From: CAYRWR01 sp964537555
GTDB lineage: Bacteria > Spirochaetota > Brevinematia > Brevinematales > CAYRWR01
Length of the DNA: 51,712 nt
Assembly: GCA_964537555.1 (NCBI GenBank)
Contig: CAZIAD010000024.1
Location: 1-51,712, forward strand
Direction of reading: 5' to 3'
This document shows, one piece after another, positions 31,836 to 40,054 of the stretch (positions are counted from its first letter, which is position 1; each line of letters begins with the position of its first letter). The notes below the pieces were generated by a model. It worked only from the letters and a program-made list of their open reading frames with translations. It was not told where the DNA came from and ran no database searches. A program made the position numbers and the translations under genes.

Positions 31836-34707
31836 TACCGGCTTTATAGCTTTTTCTCAACTTCAGCAACACCAGGACTCCAAACATAATAATCAATACA
31901 AAAACAGAAGGTTCACTCATCTGACGCCTTTGCTCTGATGCATCCAGCTCCTGTTTTCCTGAAAGTATTCTTCTTTGCTTTTCCAGCAGAGATTTTTCCT
32001 GCGCTTCGTTTTCCAGGACTATGTACGAGGTGAATTTATTCATGATACCAGTGCTGATGCCGGAGTATATCAGTTTATTAAAAAGCTTATTTCCCAGTGA
32101 TGGCTGGATGAGCTGCAGAGATTCCATTTCCATGGTATGAAAAAGATTCCTGCTATCAAGATCCTTATATTCAGAATCCAGGATGTTTAGTACGGCACCC
32201 TTTTCCCATTTTTGAGGGTCTACGATAAATGCAGATGGCATGAACTGAATAGGTAAGTATACCCTTGTATTTGCGGAATGAGGCCACATTTTCACTGGAT
32301 AAGTCTTAATCCGGGGTAACGCCTGGCTCCTCTCCTGATCTGTCCAGGGATGCAGATAGAGGACAGACTGGCTATCCATATGATAAAAGCCCGTAGTATC
32401 GGGAGAGAACTGTGCAAATTCAGACAGGTCATGAGTAAATATAGCCTCATTATAATCATCAGTCAGTAGTATGAATACGGATGCATAATTCTGAGAGGCC
32501 AGATAATCCTGTATTAGCAGCCTTCTTATTACCTGCCCAGGATAAAATCCTCCCTGTTTTTTGGAGCTCAGCAGAGTTTTTTCCCAGTCAGCCTGATTGT
32601 TCAAAACCCTGAATTCAGCATCTGTGAGTATTATATCATACTGATCCCGCTCCAGGCTATTCTTCCGTATCATAGTTTTTATATTCTCGATATAACGCTT
32701 TGTCTGGTTAGTACTCCGCATTGAATTATCCACGATAAAATGATATTTTTGAGGACGCAGGGTCTGAGACAGATTCTTAAATTCTGAAGGAGAGATATAA
32801 GTGTATAAAGAATCCTCTGGGCCGGCAGACTGAGTTCGTCCTGTGCCCAGATTCAGTCTTCTTTTACCCAGTTCCAGACTGATAGGCTGTAAATGCCGTA
32901 TCTCCATCTCGGCATAGCGGGTCTCATCCGCATCCAGGGGAAATACTCTCATCTGTACCCGGTTTCGGCTGAGATAATAGAGAATGGCGGGATCCAGGGT
33001 TCGAGGCCGGGTGATCTCTTCATATACCCAAAGTGCACTTTTTTTATCACTGATCAGTCCCTGCTTTAAGACATCCCCTATTTTCAGCTTAAAATCGCTG
33101 ATATAGGCTCCGGGAGCCAGATCAAATACCGTATTAAATTCCTGCTGCTGCTCAGACCAGTTCTTCATCCAGATCATTAGTCGACTTACATAGACTTTTT
33201 TTGATTCATCATACCTGGTCTGGCTCTGCACCTCTGATATTTGTGCCACCGAGGAGGGGGTGTACATACCCCTTTGCAGAGGAGAATATGACTTATGGTG
33301 CCCTAAATAGATACTTTCCAGTATATTTCTTTTTTCTATAGACAAAGTTTGATATCCAAAAACAATCCGGTTGTAAATAGGAGTGATGATCGGAGTGGAA
33401 AAGCTACTGCTAAAAATATCTCTGCTGCGATGGAGTTCTGAATGAACAAAGGCGGATAATATACGTTGAGGATTGACATGAGGCATCCTGTCACTGTGAT
33501 AATCCGGACGATAAATATTATCCAGAGCTCGGTATAATATTACTCTATCTGCATACATATTCACAATCATAGATAAGGGTAGTAACAGGAACAATAAGGC
33601 AGCCCCAAGCACATTTTTCCAGGATCTAATATTGATGTTTAATGCGGCCATATCCTCCCGGATAGAACGGATATGATAGACCAGTAAGCCCGTAGGGGCC
33701 AGAATCAATAGTCCTGTACCAAAATACAACACAAGGGGAATAGCTAAGGGGAGAAAAGGAAGAAATATGATAAAGAAGTAAACACTGTATGAAAACAGTA
33801 TCAGTTTGAGAGTGAGCAGGATTCGGGTATACCCCATTTCGGATCTCCGGGGTAAAAGTAAGACCAGAGCTGTAGTGATAGCTATGATGTAATACAAAGG
33901 ATGTGAAAAGTTTCCAAATATAGGATGTCCAAAAGGCCCCACTTTAATGGCCCCGTTATTGAGCATTAGCCCCAATAATGGGAATACCAGTACCAGGGGG
34001 ATTTTTAAACCCTGATTAAAAAATCGGGGATGCTGACGGGACAGTAGAATAAATACTCTGATCAGGAAGAAGATAAACAGCATAGCAGAAACACTTAAGA
34101 GGATAATCGAGAAAAAACCATCCAGATTTAAACTGGAATACATGTCATCTTTTTTAATTAATTTATTAAGCAGAGGAATAAATACTTTGAAGACCAAAAG
34201 CCAGAACAGGGGTATAGCTATACATAGACCTATGTTGAGAGGAACTGACTGTTTTTTGTCTACAGGGGTAAGCCATAGCAGAATCAGAGACATTCCGTAT
34301 ACGAAACCAGGCATCATCATAGCTATAAAATAAATAGCATAATTGTCACCCATATACATCCATAAGGGTACATTAGAGGGAATGATTTTTTCAAAATTAA
34401 AGAAAGCAAAGAGAAGAAAACTCAGATTGATTAGCAGGACAATCATACCGGAAACAGGATGCATACCCTTGCGGGCAGACCACTGTTTTGCGGCATAAAG
34501 CGATAGAATAATGCCATATACCAGCAATACAATACCAATAATGAGGGCAATAATCGATTCTTTTTCACTGTAAAGAGAACCTATGCGCAGATACAATGAA
34601 GTGAAAAACAGTAAAATAATAAGGACAGGCAGTGACACTGAGATTATAGCCCAGAGAGGATGAAATGATTTTGGGATTATTGCCTTCATATTTATCTGCA
34701 TTTTCAT
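31822..34707 (-). CDS. MSEP-CTERM protein, target of exosortase K
   Basis: A 961-residue protein. The first 410 residues hold about eleven membrane segments. A VIT-like region (about 470-630) includes ISDFKLKIGDVLKQG and YEEITRPRTLDPAILYYL. A VWA-like domain follows, with a degenerate metal motif DNSMRS near 660. The C-terminus is a sorting signal: MSEP at 930-933, one hydrophobic helix and RKSYK. This is the arrangement of the MSEP-CTERM family, which occurs beside exosortase K. AGGAG seven bases upstream supports the ATG at 34707, which overlaps the exosortase stop. Cleavage at MSEP would release the large domain from its C-terminal anchor, though the N-terminal helices would still hold it in the membrane. 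Confidence 0.85.
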   Translation of the reverse strand: MKMQINMKAIIPKSFHPLWAIISVSLPVLIILLFFTSLYLRIGSLYSEKESIIALIIGIVLLVYGIILSLYAAKQWSARKGMHPVSGMIVLLINLSFLLFAFFNFEKIIPSNVPLWMYMGDNYAIYFIAMMMPGFVYGMSLILLWLTPVDKKQSVPLNIGLCIAIPLFWLLVFKVFIPLLNKLIKKDDMYSSLNLDGFFSIILLSVSAMLFIFFLIRVFILLSRQHPRFFNQGLKIPLVLVFPLLGLMLNNGAIKVGPFGHPIFGNFSHPLYYIIAITTALVLLLPRRSEMGYTRILLTLKLILFSYSVYFFIIFLPFLPLAIPLVLYFGTGLLILAPTGLLVYHIRSIREDMAALNINIRSWKNVLGAALLFLLLPLSMIVNMYADRVILYRALDNIYRPDYHSDRMPHVNPQRILSAFVHSELHRSRDIFSSSFSTPIITPIYNRIVFGYQTLSIEKRNILESIYLGHHKSYSPLQRGMYTPSSVAQISEVQSQTRYDESKKVYVSRLMIWMKNWSEQQQEFNTVFDLAPGAYISDFKLKIGDVLKQGLISDKKSALWVYEEITRPRTLDPAILYYLSRNRVQMRVFPLDADETRYAEMEIRHLQPISLELGKRRLNLGTGRTQSAGPEDSLYTYISPSEFKNLSQTLRPQKYHFIVDNSMRSTNQTKRYIENIKTMIRKNSLERDQYDIILTDAEFRVLNNQADWEKTLLSSKKQGGFYPGQVIRRLLIQDYLASQNYASVFILLTDDYNEAIFTHDLSEFAQFSPDTTGFYHMDSQSVLYLHPWTDQERSQALPRIKTYPVKMWPHSANTRVYLPIQFMPSAFIVDPQKWEKGAVLNILDSEYKDLDSRNLFHTMEMESLQLIQPSLGNKLFNKLIYSGISTGIMNKFTSYIVLENEAQEKSLLEKQRRILSGKQELDASEQRRQMSEPSVFVLIIMFGVLVLLKLRKSYKAGITLP

Positions 34708-35255
34708 ACGGGAACTCCTGTCTTTTTATTTAGATATTTAATGACCCCTTCAAATACCAGATAATAGAGAACCATGAAGAAAAAGTAAGTGAAACTGCTT
34801 AAGAGGCTGTGCCTGCTCACTCCGTCCCAGCCCTGGAACTGGGGTATAAAGTTACTCAGCTGTATATCTGCACTAATGCGAAGGCTATTTATCAGAATAG
34901 AGATAATAAAGCTAAGGGCAATGCTGATAGACCAGTATTGCCAAACTTTCGCGGGTCTGTACAATACCAGAATGAATAAAGAGATCATGATGAGTATGAT
35001 CCAGAAATTGATTCCCGCACAGGAGGAATTGATCACCAGAGCCAGATCTCTACTTATATAACCGTTACCAGCTTCGTATGTGAAGCTGTGCCCGGTGAGC
35101 ATCTCTACCCCCCAGCTAACCGGGGCCAGTATAAACCTGAGATGATCCACAGTGGACAGGCTATAAAACAATTTAAGTCCGGAACCAAGTAAGATACTGA
35201 GAATGATAAGAAGCCAGGGAATATGCTTAAAATCCAGGAGCTTTACTGATGTCAT
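34704..35255 (-). CDS. xrtK: Exosortase K
   Basis: An integral-membrane transpeptidase-like enzyme of 183 residues with about five transmembrane segments. The exosortase catalytic triad is visible: Cys79 in NSSCAGINFW, Arg126 in NSLRI and His149 in SRHSLL. It is much shorter than the EpsH-type enzymes, as described for the K subgroup. The start is set at the ATG after AAGG at 35255; a GTG 15 bases upstream is possible. It overlaps by four bases the gene of its only likely substrate, so enzyme and target are made together. No other sorting signal of this kind is seen in the window. Confidence 0.85.
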   Translation of the reverse strand: MTSVKLLDFKHIPWLLIILSILLGSGLKLFYSLSTVDHLRFILAPVSWGVEMLTGHSFTYEAGNGYISRDLALVINSSCAGINFWIILIMISLFILVLYRPAKVWQYWSISIALSFIISILINSLRISADIQLSNFIPQFQGWDGVSRHSLLSSFTYFFFMVLYYLVFEGVIKYLNKKTGVPV

Positions 35256-35333
35256 AAATCGCCTTTTCACTGCATTGAGTCGGTGTGCCTTACCCAGAAA
35301 TACATTTTATTCATGTCTGATATGATGCACCAA

Positions 35334-35363
35334 AGTATACTCTGAGTTAGAATATTTTGTAAA
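35334..35363 (-). promoter_or_regulatory. Candidate promoter of xrtK
   Basis: On the minus strand: TTTACA (complement of 35358-35363), an 18-base spacer and TATACT (complement of 35334-35339). It is about 75 bases upstream of the start. It lies just downstream of the superoxide reductase terminator, so the two units are separate. Confidence 0.45.
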
Positions 35364-35378
35364 GTTTAATAAATATAA

Positions 35379-35405
35379 AACCCGGCTTTAAAAAAAAGCC
35401 GGGTT
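35379..35405 (-). terminator. Terminator of the rubrerythrin-superoxide reductase operon
   Basis: A perfect 11-bp stem (AACCCGGCTTT with AAAGCCGGGTT) around a five-base loop, followed on the minus strand by TTTATATTTATT. It lies 20 bases after the superoxide reductase stop. Confidence 0.88.
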
Positions 35406-35424
35406 AGAGAGATGTGTATAGATT

Positions 35425-35817
35425 TTATTCTACTTTCAGTTCTACCGAGTTCTCCCAGATACCGTGGATGTTACAATAAGATGCAGCCATAATAGTGCCA
35501 CTGACTTCTGTCTTGAAATTTACCAGCGCTACCGGTTCGGTATACACGGTGGAAGTATCAGCACCATTGGCACCAGCACCATGTGAAGAAAATTCATTCT
35601 GAGAAATAAGGTAAGGTACCTTGGTCCCTTCAGGCAGGAAATAAACATTCAAAGAAGCAATATGATGGGCAGTAGTGTTGGGGTGCTTGATCTCAGCTCC
35701 TACAGTCACTTTGATGGATATCACTTCACCTTTTTTGGCTGTTTTAGGAGCCTCTATACCAGGAATATGTTTTTCAGTCTTCCAGTCTGCATTCTTGATC
35801 GTTTCGGAAACTTGCAT
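35425..35817 (-). CDS. Superoxide reductase (neelaredoxin type)
   Basis: Reduces superoxide to hydrogen peroxide without making oxygen, a typical anaerobe defence. At 130 residues it has only the catalytic iron domain; the N-terminal rubredoxin-like iron site of desulfoferrodoxin is absent. Iron ligands are visible: His in EKHIP, KHPN, HHI, and the Cys-Asn-Ile-His of CNIHG. The active-site Glu and Lys precede the first His. AAGGAGGG lies before the ATG. It is transcribed with rubrerythrin, 18 bases upstream, which removes the peroxide produced. Confidence 0.92.
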   Translation of the reverse strand: MQVSETIKNADWKTEKHIPGIEAPKTAKKGEVISIKVTVGAEIKHPNTTAHHIASLNVYFLPEGTKVPYLISQNEFSSHGAGANGADTSTVYTEPVALVNFKTEVSGTIMAASYCNIHGIWENSVELKVE

Positions 35818-35835
35818 GTCTCCCTCCTTGGTTTA

Positions 35836-36342
35836 TTAAAACTTAACGTATTTTTCTTTTGGAGTGGAACATACAGGACATTTGGCATCCAGGTCATCTC
35901 CGATATGGGTATATCCGCATACGGGGCAGATCCAGATATTAGCTTCATCAATATCTTTTCCACTCTTAACTTTATCCTGAGCCTCGGTGTAATAGGCTTT
36001 GTGGATCTTTTCTGCTTCCAGGGCATAATGAATGGACTTTTGCGCGCCCTTTTCGTCCTGGAGCTGTGCTACAGCCATGTAAGCCGGGTACATCTCATCT
36101 ACTTCAAAACCTTCGCCATTAATACCAGCCTGAAGGTTATCAATGGTGTCATCTATATAACCCAGGTTTCTGGCATGATTAGTAGCATGCACCTGCTCAG
36201 CATAAGCAGTAGCTCTGAACAGTTTGGCTACGTGGGGTAATCCCTGCTGCTCCGCCTGAGCCGCAAACGCCAGATATTTCATATGTGCCATTGATTCACC
36301 AGCAAAGGCTTCTTCCAGGCATTTTTTTGTCATGTCTCTCAT
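35836..36342 (-). CDS. Rubrerythrin
   Basis: The start is placed at the ATG of MRDMTKK, with GGAGG five bases upstream; the in-frame extension to 36441 runs through the promoter and is not translated. The product has 168 residues. A four-helix di-iron domain with EAFAGESMAHMKY, EQVHATNH and the EAEKIHKAYY helix is followed by a C-terminal rubredoxin domain with CPVCGYTHIGDDLDAKCPVC. It reduces hydrogen peroxide with electrons passed through the rubredoxin iron. First gene of the operon with superoxide reductase. Confidence 0.93.
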   Translation of the reverse strand: MRDMTKKCLEEAFAGESMAHMKYLAFAAQAEQQGLPHVAKLFRATAYAEQVHATNHARNLGYIDDTIDNLQAGINGEGFEVDEMYPAYMAVAQLQDEKGAQKSIHYALEAEKIHKAYYTEAQDKVKSGKDIDEANIWICPVCGYTHIGDDLDAKCPVCSTPKEKYVKF

Positions 36343-36369
36343 TTCATCCTCCGGAGATAGTTTTGATAA

Positions 36370-36398
36370 ATTATATCCCTGTACAGGGATTAAGTCAA
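36370..36398 (-). promoter_or_regulatory. Rubrerythrin promoter with operator in the spacer
   Basis: On the minus strand: TTGACT (complement of 36393-36398), a 17-base spacer and TATAAT (complement of 36370-36375). The perfect 16-base palindrome ATCCCTGTACAGGGAT at 36375-36390 fills the spacer. A dimeric repressor bound there would block RNA polymerase. The palindrome is not a Fur or PerR box that I recognise. A redox- or peroxide-sensing regulator is expected. Confidence 0.75.
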
Positions 36399-36634
36399 GA
36401 ATCTGCGGGGTCCTGAGAGTTAATTCATTACCAGTTAACAAATTAGGTAGTTATCAATACCCTTGCTAGACTAATCTAACTAAGGTGCACACATTACCCA
36501 GTGTTTCAGTAGGTATATGATAATACAGGGGGCCACATTATGCAAATTTTTGACAGTAACAGGCTTTGAATCATCTTATTACGCAGAGAAGCTTGATTTG
36601 ATATTCAGGGGGTCTGAAGTTGTCCGGCCTGGAA

Positions 36635-37804
36635 TCAATCCATGCCTAAATAACCCATAACAGAATCCAGGTCCTTATCACCCCGTCCGGACAGATTGAT
36701 CAGTACCTTTGATCCGGATTTGATCTTATCCTGGTTAAACAGGGCATAAGCGATAGCGTGACTGGACTCCAGGGCAGGTATGATTCCTTCATTTCTGCAG
36801 AGGTACTGAAATGCTTCCAGAGCCTGCGCATCTGTGACATGAGCAGCACTGACTCGACCCTGCTCGTGCAAATATGCCAACTCCGGACCTACCCCTGGAT
36901 AGTCGAGGCCTGCGGAGATAGAATGCACTTCCTCCACCTGTCCGTAATCATCCAGAATGACTTTGGACTTGGAGCCGTGTAGCACTCCCAGCCTGCCAAA
37001 GGACAGGGTAGCGGCATTATCACCCGTCTTATTACTGCGCCCACCGGCCTCTACCCCTATGAGTTGTACCGTAGTATCGGGTACAAAAGCATGGAATATG
37101 CCCATAGCATTGGAACCTCCACCCACACAGGCTATGGTATAATCAGGCAGAGAACCAGCCTGTTCCAGCATCTGCCGGCGTGCTTCCCTGCCGATTATGG
37201 CCTGGAACTCTCTGACGATGGTCGGATAAGGATGAGGGCCGGCTACAGAGCCAATGAGGTAATAGGTATTTTCTACATTAGATAGCCAGTCACGAAATGC
37301 TTCGTTCATGGCATCCTTGAGGGTACGGCTCCCCTCTTCTACCGGTATGACCTCGGTTCCCAGGAGACGCATGCGGTTGACGTTGGGCATCTGGCGTTTA
37401 ATATCTTCAGCGCCCATATATACTTTACATTCTACTCCAAATAATGCGGCCGCGGTAGCAGTAGCGACTCCGTGCTGACCGGCGCCCGTCTCAGCGATGA
37501 TCCGCTTTTTACCCATACGTTTGGCTACCAGGATCTGCCCGATAGCATTATTGATCTTATGGGCTCCTGTATGGTTCAGGTCTTCTCTTTTGAGATAGAC
37601 ATCGAACCCCATATCAGCAGACATGTTTTGAGCATGGTAGAGTGCAGAGGGCCTGCCTACATAGTCTTTCATGTAATAATCAAACTCATCCAGGAAGGCC
37701 TGATCCTTCATACAGGCTTCAAAGGCCTGCTCCAGCTCGTCCAGGATGGGAACAAAGCTCTCCGGGATAAATGCTCCCCCGAATTGTCCGAAGTATTTAT
37801 GCAT
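36635..37804 (-). CDS. trpB: Tryptophan synthase beta chain
   Basis: A 389-residue PLP enzyme that joins indole with serine. The PLP lysine is Lys83 in HTGAHKINN. Glu105 in ETGAGQHG is the catalytic glutamate. The glycine-rich phosphate-binding loop is CVGGGSNAMG. It is the standard TrpB1 type, close to the E. coli length. No trpA or other trp gene is near, so it may salvage indole or pair with a distant alpha subunit. Its start overlaps the end of the oxidoreductase gene by eight bases. It is the last gene of the long minus-strand run. The nearest upstream promoter is probably that of an earlier gene. Confidence 0.92.
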   Translation of the reverse strand: MHKYFGQFGGAFIPESFVPILDELEQAFEACMKDQAFLDEFDYYMKDYVGRPSALYHAQNMSADMGFDVYLKREDLNHTGAHKINNAIGQILVAKRMGKKRIIAETGAGQHGVATATAAALFGVECKVYMGAEDIKRQMPNVNRMRLLGTEVIPVEEGSRTLKDAMNEAFRDWLSNVENTYYLIGSVAGPHPYPTIVREFQAIIGREARRQMLEQAGSLPDYTIACVGGGSNAMGIFHAFVPDTTVQLIGVEAGGRSNKTGDNAATLSFGRLGVLHGSKSKVILDDYGQVEEVHSISAGLDYPGVGPELAYLHEQGRVSAAHVTDAQALEAFQYLCRNEGIIPALESSHAIAYALFNQDKIKSGSKVLINLSGRGDKDLDSVMGYLGMD

Positions 37805-38768
37805 TGTTCATGTCCCACTGAGTATATATCTGATCCATGATCTGCTTGGCTATGGCCAGAGCCCGGATATCCGCTTCAGGATGGCGGATAGGAGTAGCGT
37901 TCTCTCCTTCCCCGATACATTCCACAAAATGCTCCAGTTCCAGCTTAAGGGCATTATCCTTGTGTATAAACACCCTCTCTACCAGAGATTCCTGCCGGTA
38001 ACGTATCTCTTCCTGGTTTACCAGGTAATCCGAATGAGGCTGGCGGTATATAGTGATATCCTGTGTAGCAAAATCCAGGAAGATATATGCATCCTTCTGA
38101 GTCAGTGCCATAGTACGTACTTTATTATTACATACCCGGCTGGCAGTGATATTGGCTACCACTCCGTTTTTAAAGTATATCGATGCATTCGCCATATCTT
38201 CAAAGTCAGAATAGATCTTCTGCCCATGGGCTGCCACATCCACTACTTCGGAGTCTGCAATGGCTAATACTATGTCAATATCATGTATCATCAGATCCAG
38301 GACTACACCCACGTCGGTGATGCGGCTGGGAGGGCCCATACGCTGAGCCTGGATAAGATAAGGCTGATCTACAATATGTTGTAACTCGTGTACTGCTCCG
38401 TTAAATCTTTCCACATGTCCTACCTGAAGGAATACCTTCTTTTCTTCGGCCAGTTTGATCAGTTTTTCCGCATAGTAGACTGTCTTGGTAATCGGTTTTT
38501 CTATGAGGACGTGTTTACCCTGCTCCAAAGCCTGCGAGGCGAATTTATAATGCAGGAAGGTAGGTACTGCTACTACTACAGCATCTACTGTTTTTAAAAA
38601 TTTCTGATAATCAGTAAAACCTTTGACTTTATACTGCTCAGAAACGGACTTTACCGCTTCTTCATCGGCATCACACACTGCCGTAAATTCAACGTTTTCC
38701 AGACTGGATAAAATATTAACATGATAGCGGCCCATGCGTCCGATACCCACTACTCCTATTTTTAACAA
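37797..38768 (-). CDS. Gfo/Idh/MocA-family oxidoreductase
   Basis: A TTG start at 38768 is chosen because AAGGAG lies six bases before it; the open frame extends eight codons further upstream without such a site. The product has 323 residues. It has an N-terminal Rossmann fold, GVVGIGRMGRYHV, then VVVAVPTFLHY and EKPITKTV with the conserved Lys, and a C-terminal alpha/beta substrate domain. The family works on sugars, inositol or related compounds with NAD(P). The order of gene neighbours gives no clear pathway. It overlaps trpB, which is unusual. Confidence 0.85.
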   Translation of the reverse strand: MLKIGVVGIGRMGRYHVNILSSLENVEFTAVCDADEEAVKSVSEQYKVKGFTDYQKFLKTVDAVVVAVPTFLHYKFASQALEQGKHVLIEKPITKTVYYAEKLIKLAEEKKVFLQVGHVERFNGAVHELQHIVDQPYLIQAQRMGPPSRITDVGVVLDLMIHDIDIVLAIADSEVVDVAAHGQKIYSDFEDMANASIYFKNGVVANITASRVCNNKVRTMALTQKDAYIFLDFATQDITIYRQPHSDYLVNQEEIRYRQESLVERVFIHKDNALKLELEHFVECIGEGENATPIRHPEADIRALAIAKQIMDQIYTQWDMNNA

Positions 38769-38807
38769 AGTCCTCTCCTTAGCTGTATTCACATCACTTT
38801 CGTCATC

Positions 38808-39080
38808 TTATAATAAATCATTCCATTCAGTATGTCTGGAAAAACATTTAGCCACAAAACTGCAGCTGGGCAATATCTTGATCTTTTTGTCTCTGGCATA
38901 TTTCACTACAGTCCTCACTAATTCCAGGGCTATCATACGCCCCCTTAGCGGTTCTGGCACATAAGTATAATATACATTTAATGTACCGTCATCCTGGATC
39001 CTGTATTGTAAGATGCATTCCTGGCCCTCTATGATCTGATAGAATCTATGATTTTCCTTATCATGTATTATATCATCCAT
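38808..39080 (-). CDS. GNAT-type acetyltransferase (YidJ-like, small)
   Basis: The ATG of MDDIIHD is chosen because AGGAG is upstream; the frame runs 15 codons further without a site. The product has 90 residues. It has the short GNAT fold of the Acetyltransf_CG type: YTYVPEPLRGRMIALELV with a coenzyme-A-binding RGxxxA-like turn, and KILPSCSFVAKCFSRH at the end. Such proteins are widespread, and their substrate is unknown. Confidence 0.8.
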   Translation of the reverse strand: MDDIIHDKENHRFYQIIEGQECILQYRIQDDGTLNVYYTYVPEPLRGRMIALELVRTVVKYARDKKIKILPSCSFVAKCFSRHTEWNDLL

Positions 39081-39143
39081 AAAATCTCCTGCTAATATTA
39101 TGAAACAGTTCAGGCATATTTGCAATTTTCCCGTAGAAGGAAA

Positions 39144-40052
39144 TCAATTCTGTGATATAAAAAGCCTGATCAGTTTTTCAGGGACCCTTTTAGCTAATTT
39201 TGTTTTTACATAATAGATTCTATCATTATTTGATAGTACTATATAATTGCTCATAAAAGCCGACTTCTGCATTGACAGATCATTTTGCCTGTTAGATTCA
39301 TTAATCAGCAATCTCAGACTTTCTCCTTTCTGATTGGTGAAGAACAATATCCGGGGCAATGGTTTATTCAAATCCGGTACCTGGGTATTTATTGCCACAT
39401 ATTCTCTGAAAGAAGTCCCCTTTTCATAAAAACCGTATTCTGCCAATTTAAGATTCAGTGTAGTCACCTCGGGTTTCTGATAAAGATCTTTATTGGCATT
39501 AATCATATACGCCTGACTGACAGTCGATTCCAGTATGGCTGCTACAATGAGTAGAGGAGTAATCACTAGAAAAGTAATATTTGCAATCTTGAGTAAGAGA
39601 TCGGGCCAGCCTAAATTAAGGGGACTGCGCTTAAACATTTGCAGAGTAATAATCATTCCCAGAGATCCGGCCAGGATAAAGGCTGATAACTCAAATACCC
39701 CATGTATCATAATAGCACCCATGATCTGGGGCCAGCCCATTACCGGTCCGAACAAGGACAATATTCCCCCCATACCCAGCCCATTATAAAACACGATCAG
39801 TAGAGGAAATATGACCAGTAATCCACTTAGAATGAGTAACAGTGATACAGAGATATTATTAATAAAAAGAGTAAATCCATTCACCTGGCCCATGGCATTG
39901 GCTTTATCCTGTAAAAGCTTTAAAAACTGATACTTGATATCCTCGGGCAGAAACAGGCCGGCAATCAAGCCCGCAGTCAATACAATCGCACTGAGCAGAA
40001 TGTATTTTCTGATAGAGCCGATGAAGCGCAGATTTTCCTCTACAAAACCCAT
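39144..40052 (-). CDS. SpoIIM-family membrane protein with C-terminal extension
   Basis: A 302-residue protein. Five to six membrane segments in the first 190 residues carry the SpoIIM/DUF95 pattern (GFTLFINNISVSLLLILSG, then IHGVFELSAFILAG). A polar region of about 110 residues follows and is not part of the core family. The family has no proven activity outside sporulation, and this organism shows no sporulation genes here. It begins two bases after the DUF368 gene, so the two are coupled. Confidence 0.85.
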   Translation of the reverse strand: MGFVEENLRFIGSIRKYILLSAIVLTAGLIAGLFLPEDIKYQFLKLLQDKANAMGQVNGFTLFINNISVSLLLILSGLLVIFPLLIVFYNGLGMGGILSLFGPVMGWPQIMGAIMIHGVFELSAFILAGSLGMIITLQMFKRSPLNLGWPDLLLKIANITFLVITPLLIVAAILESTVSQAYMINANKDLYQKPEVTTLNLKLAEYGFYEKGTSFREYVAINTQVPDLNKPLPRILFFTNQKGESLRLLINESNRQNDLSMQKSAFMSNYIVLSNNDRIYYVKTKLAKRVPEKLIRLFISQN

Positions 40053-40054
40053 GC

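Noticed and set aside
35662..36240. 192-codon plus-strand frame opposite rubrerythrin and superoxide reductase
   Set aside because: Both minus-strand genes have intact metal-binding motifs and their own promoter and terminator. This frame has neither.
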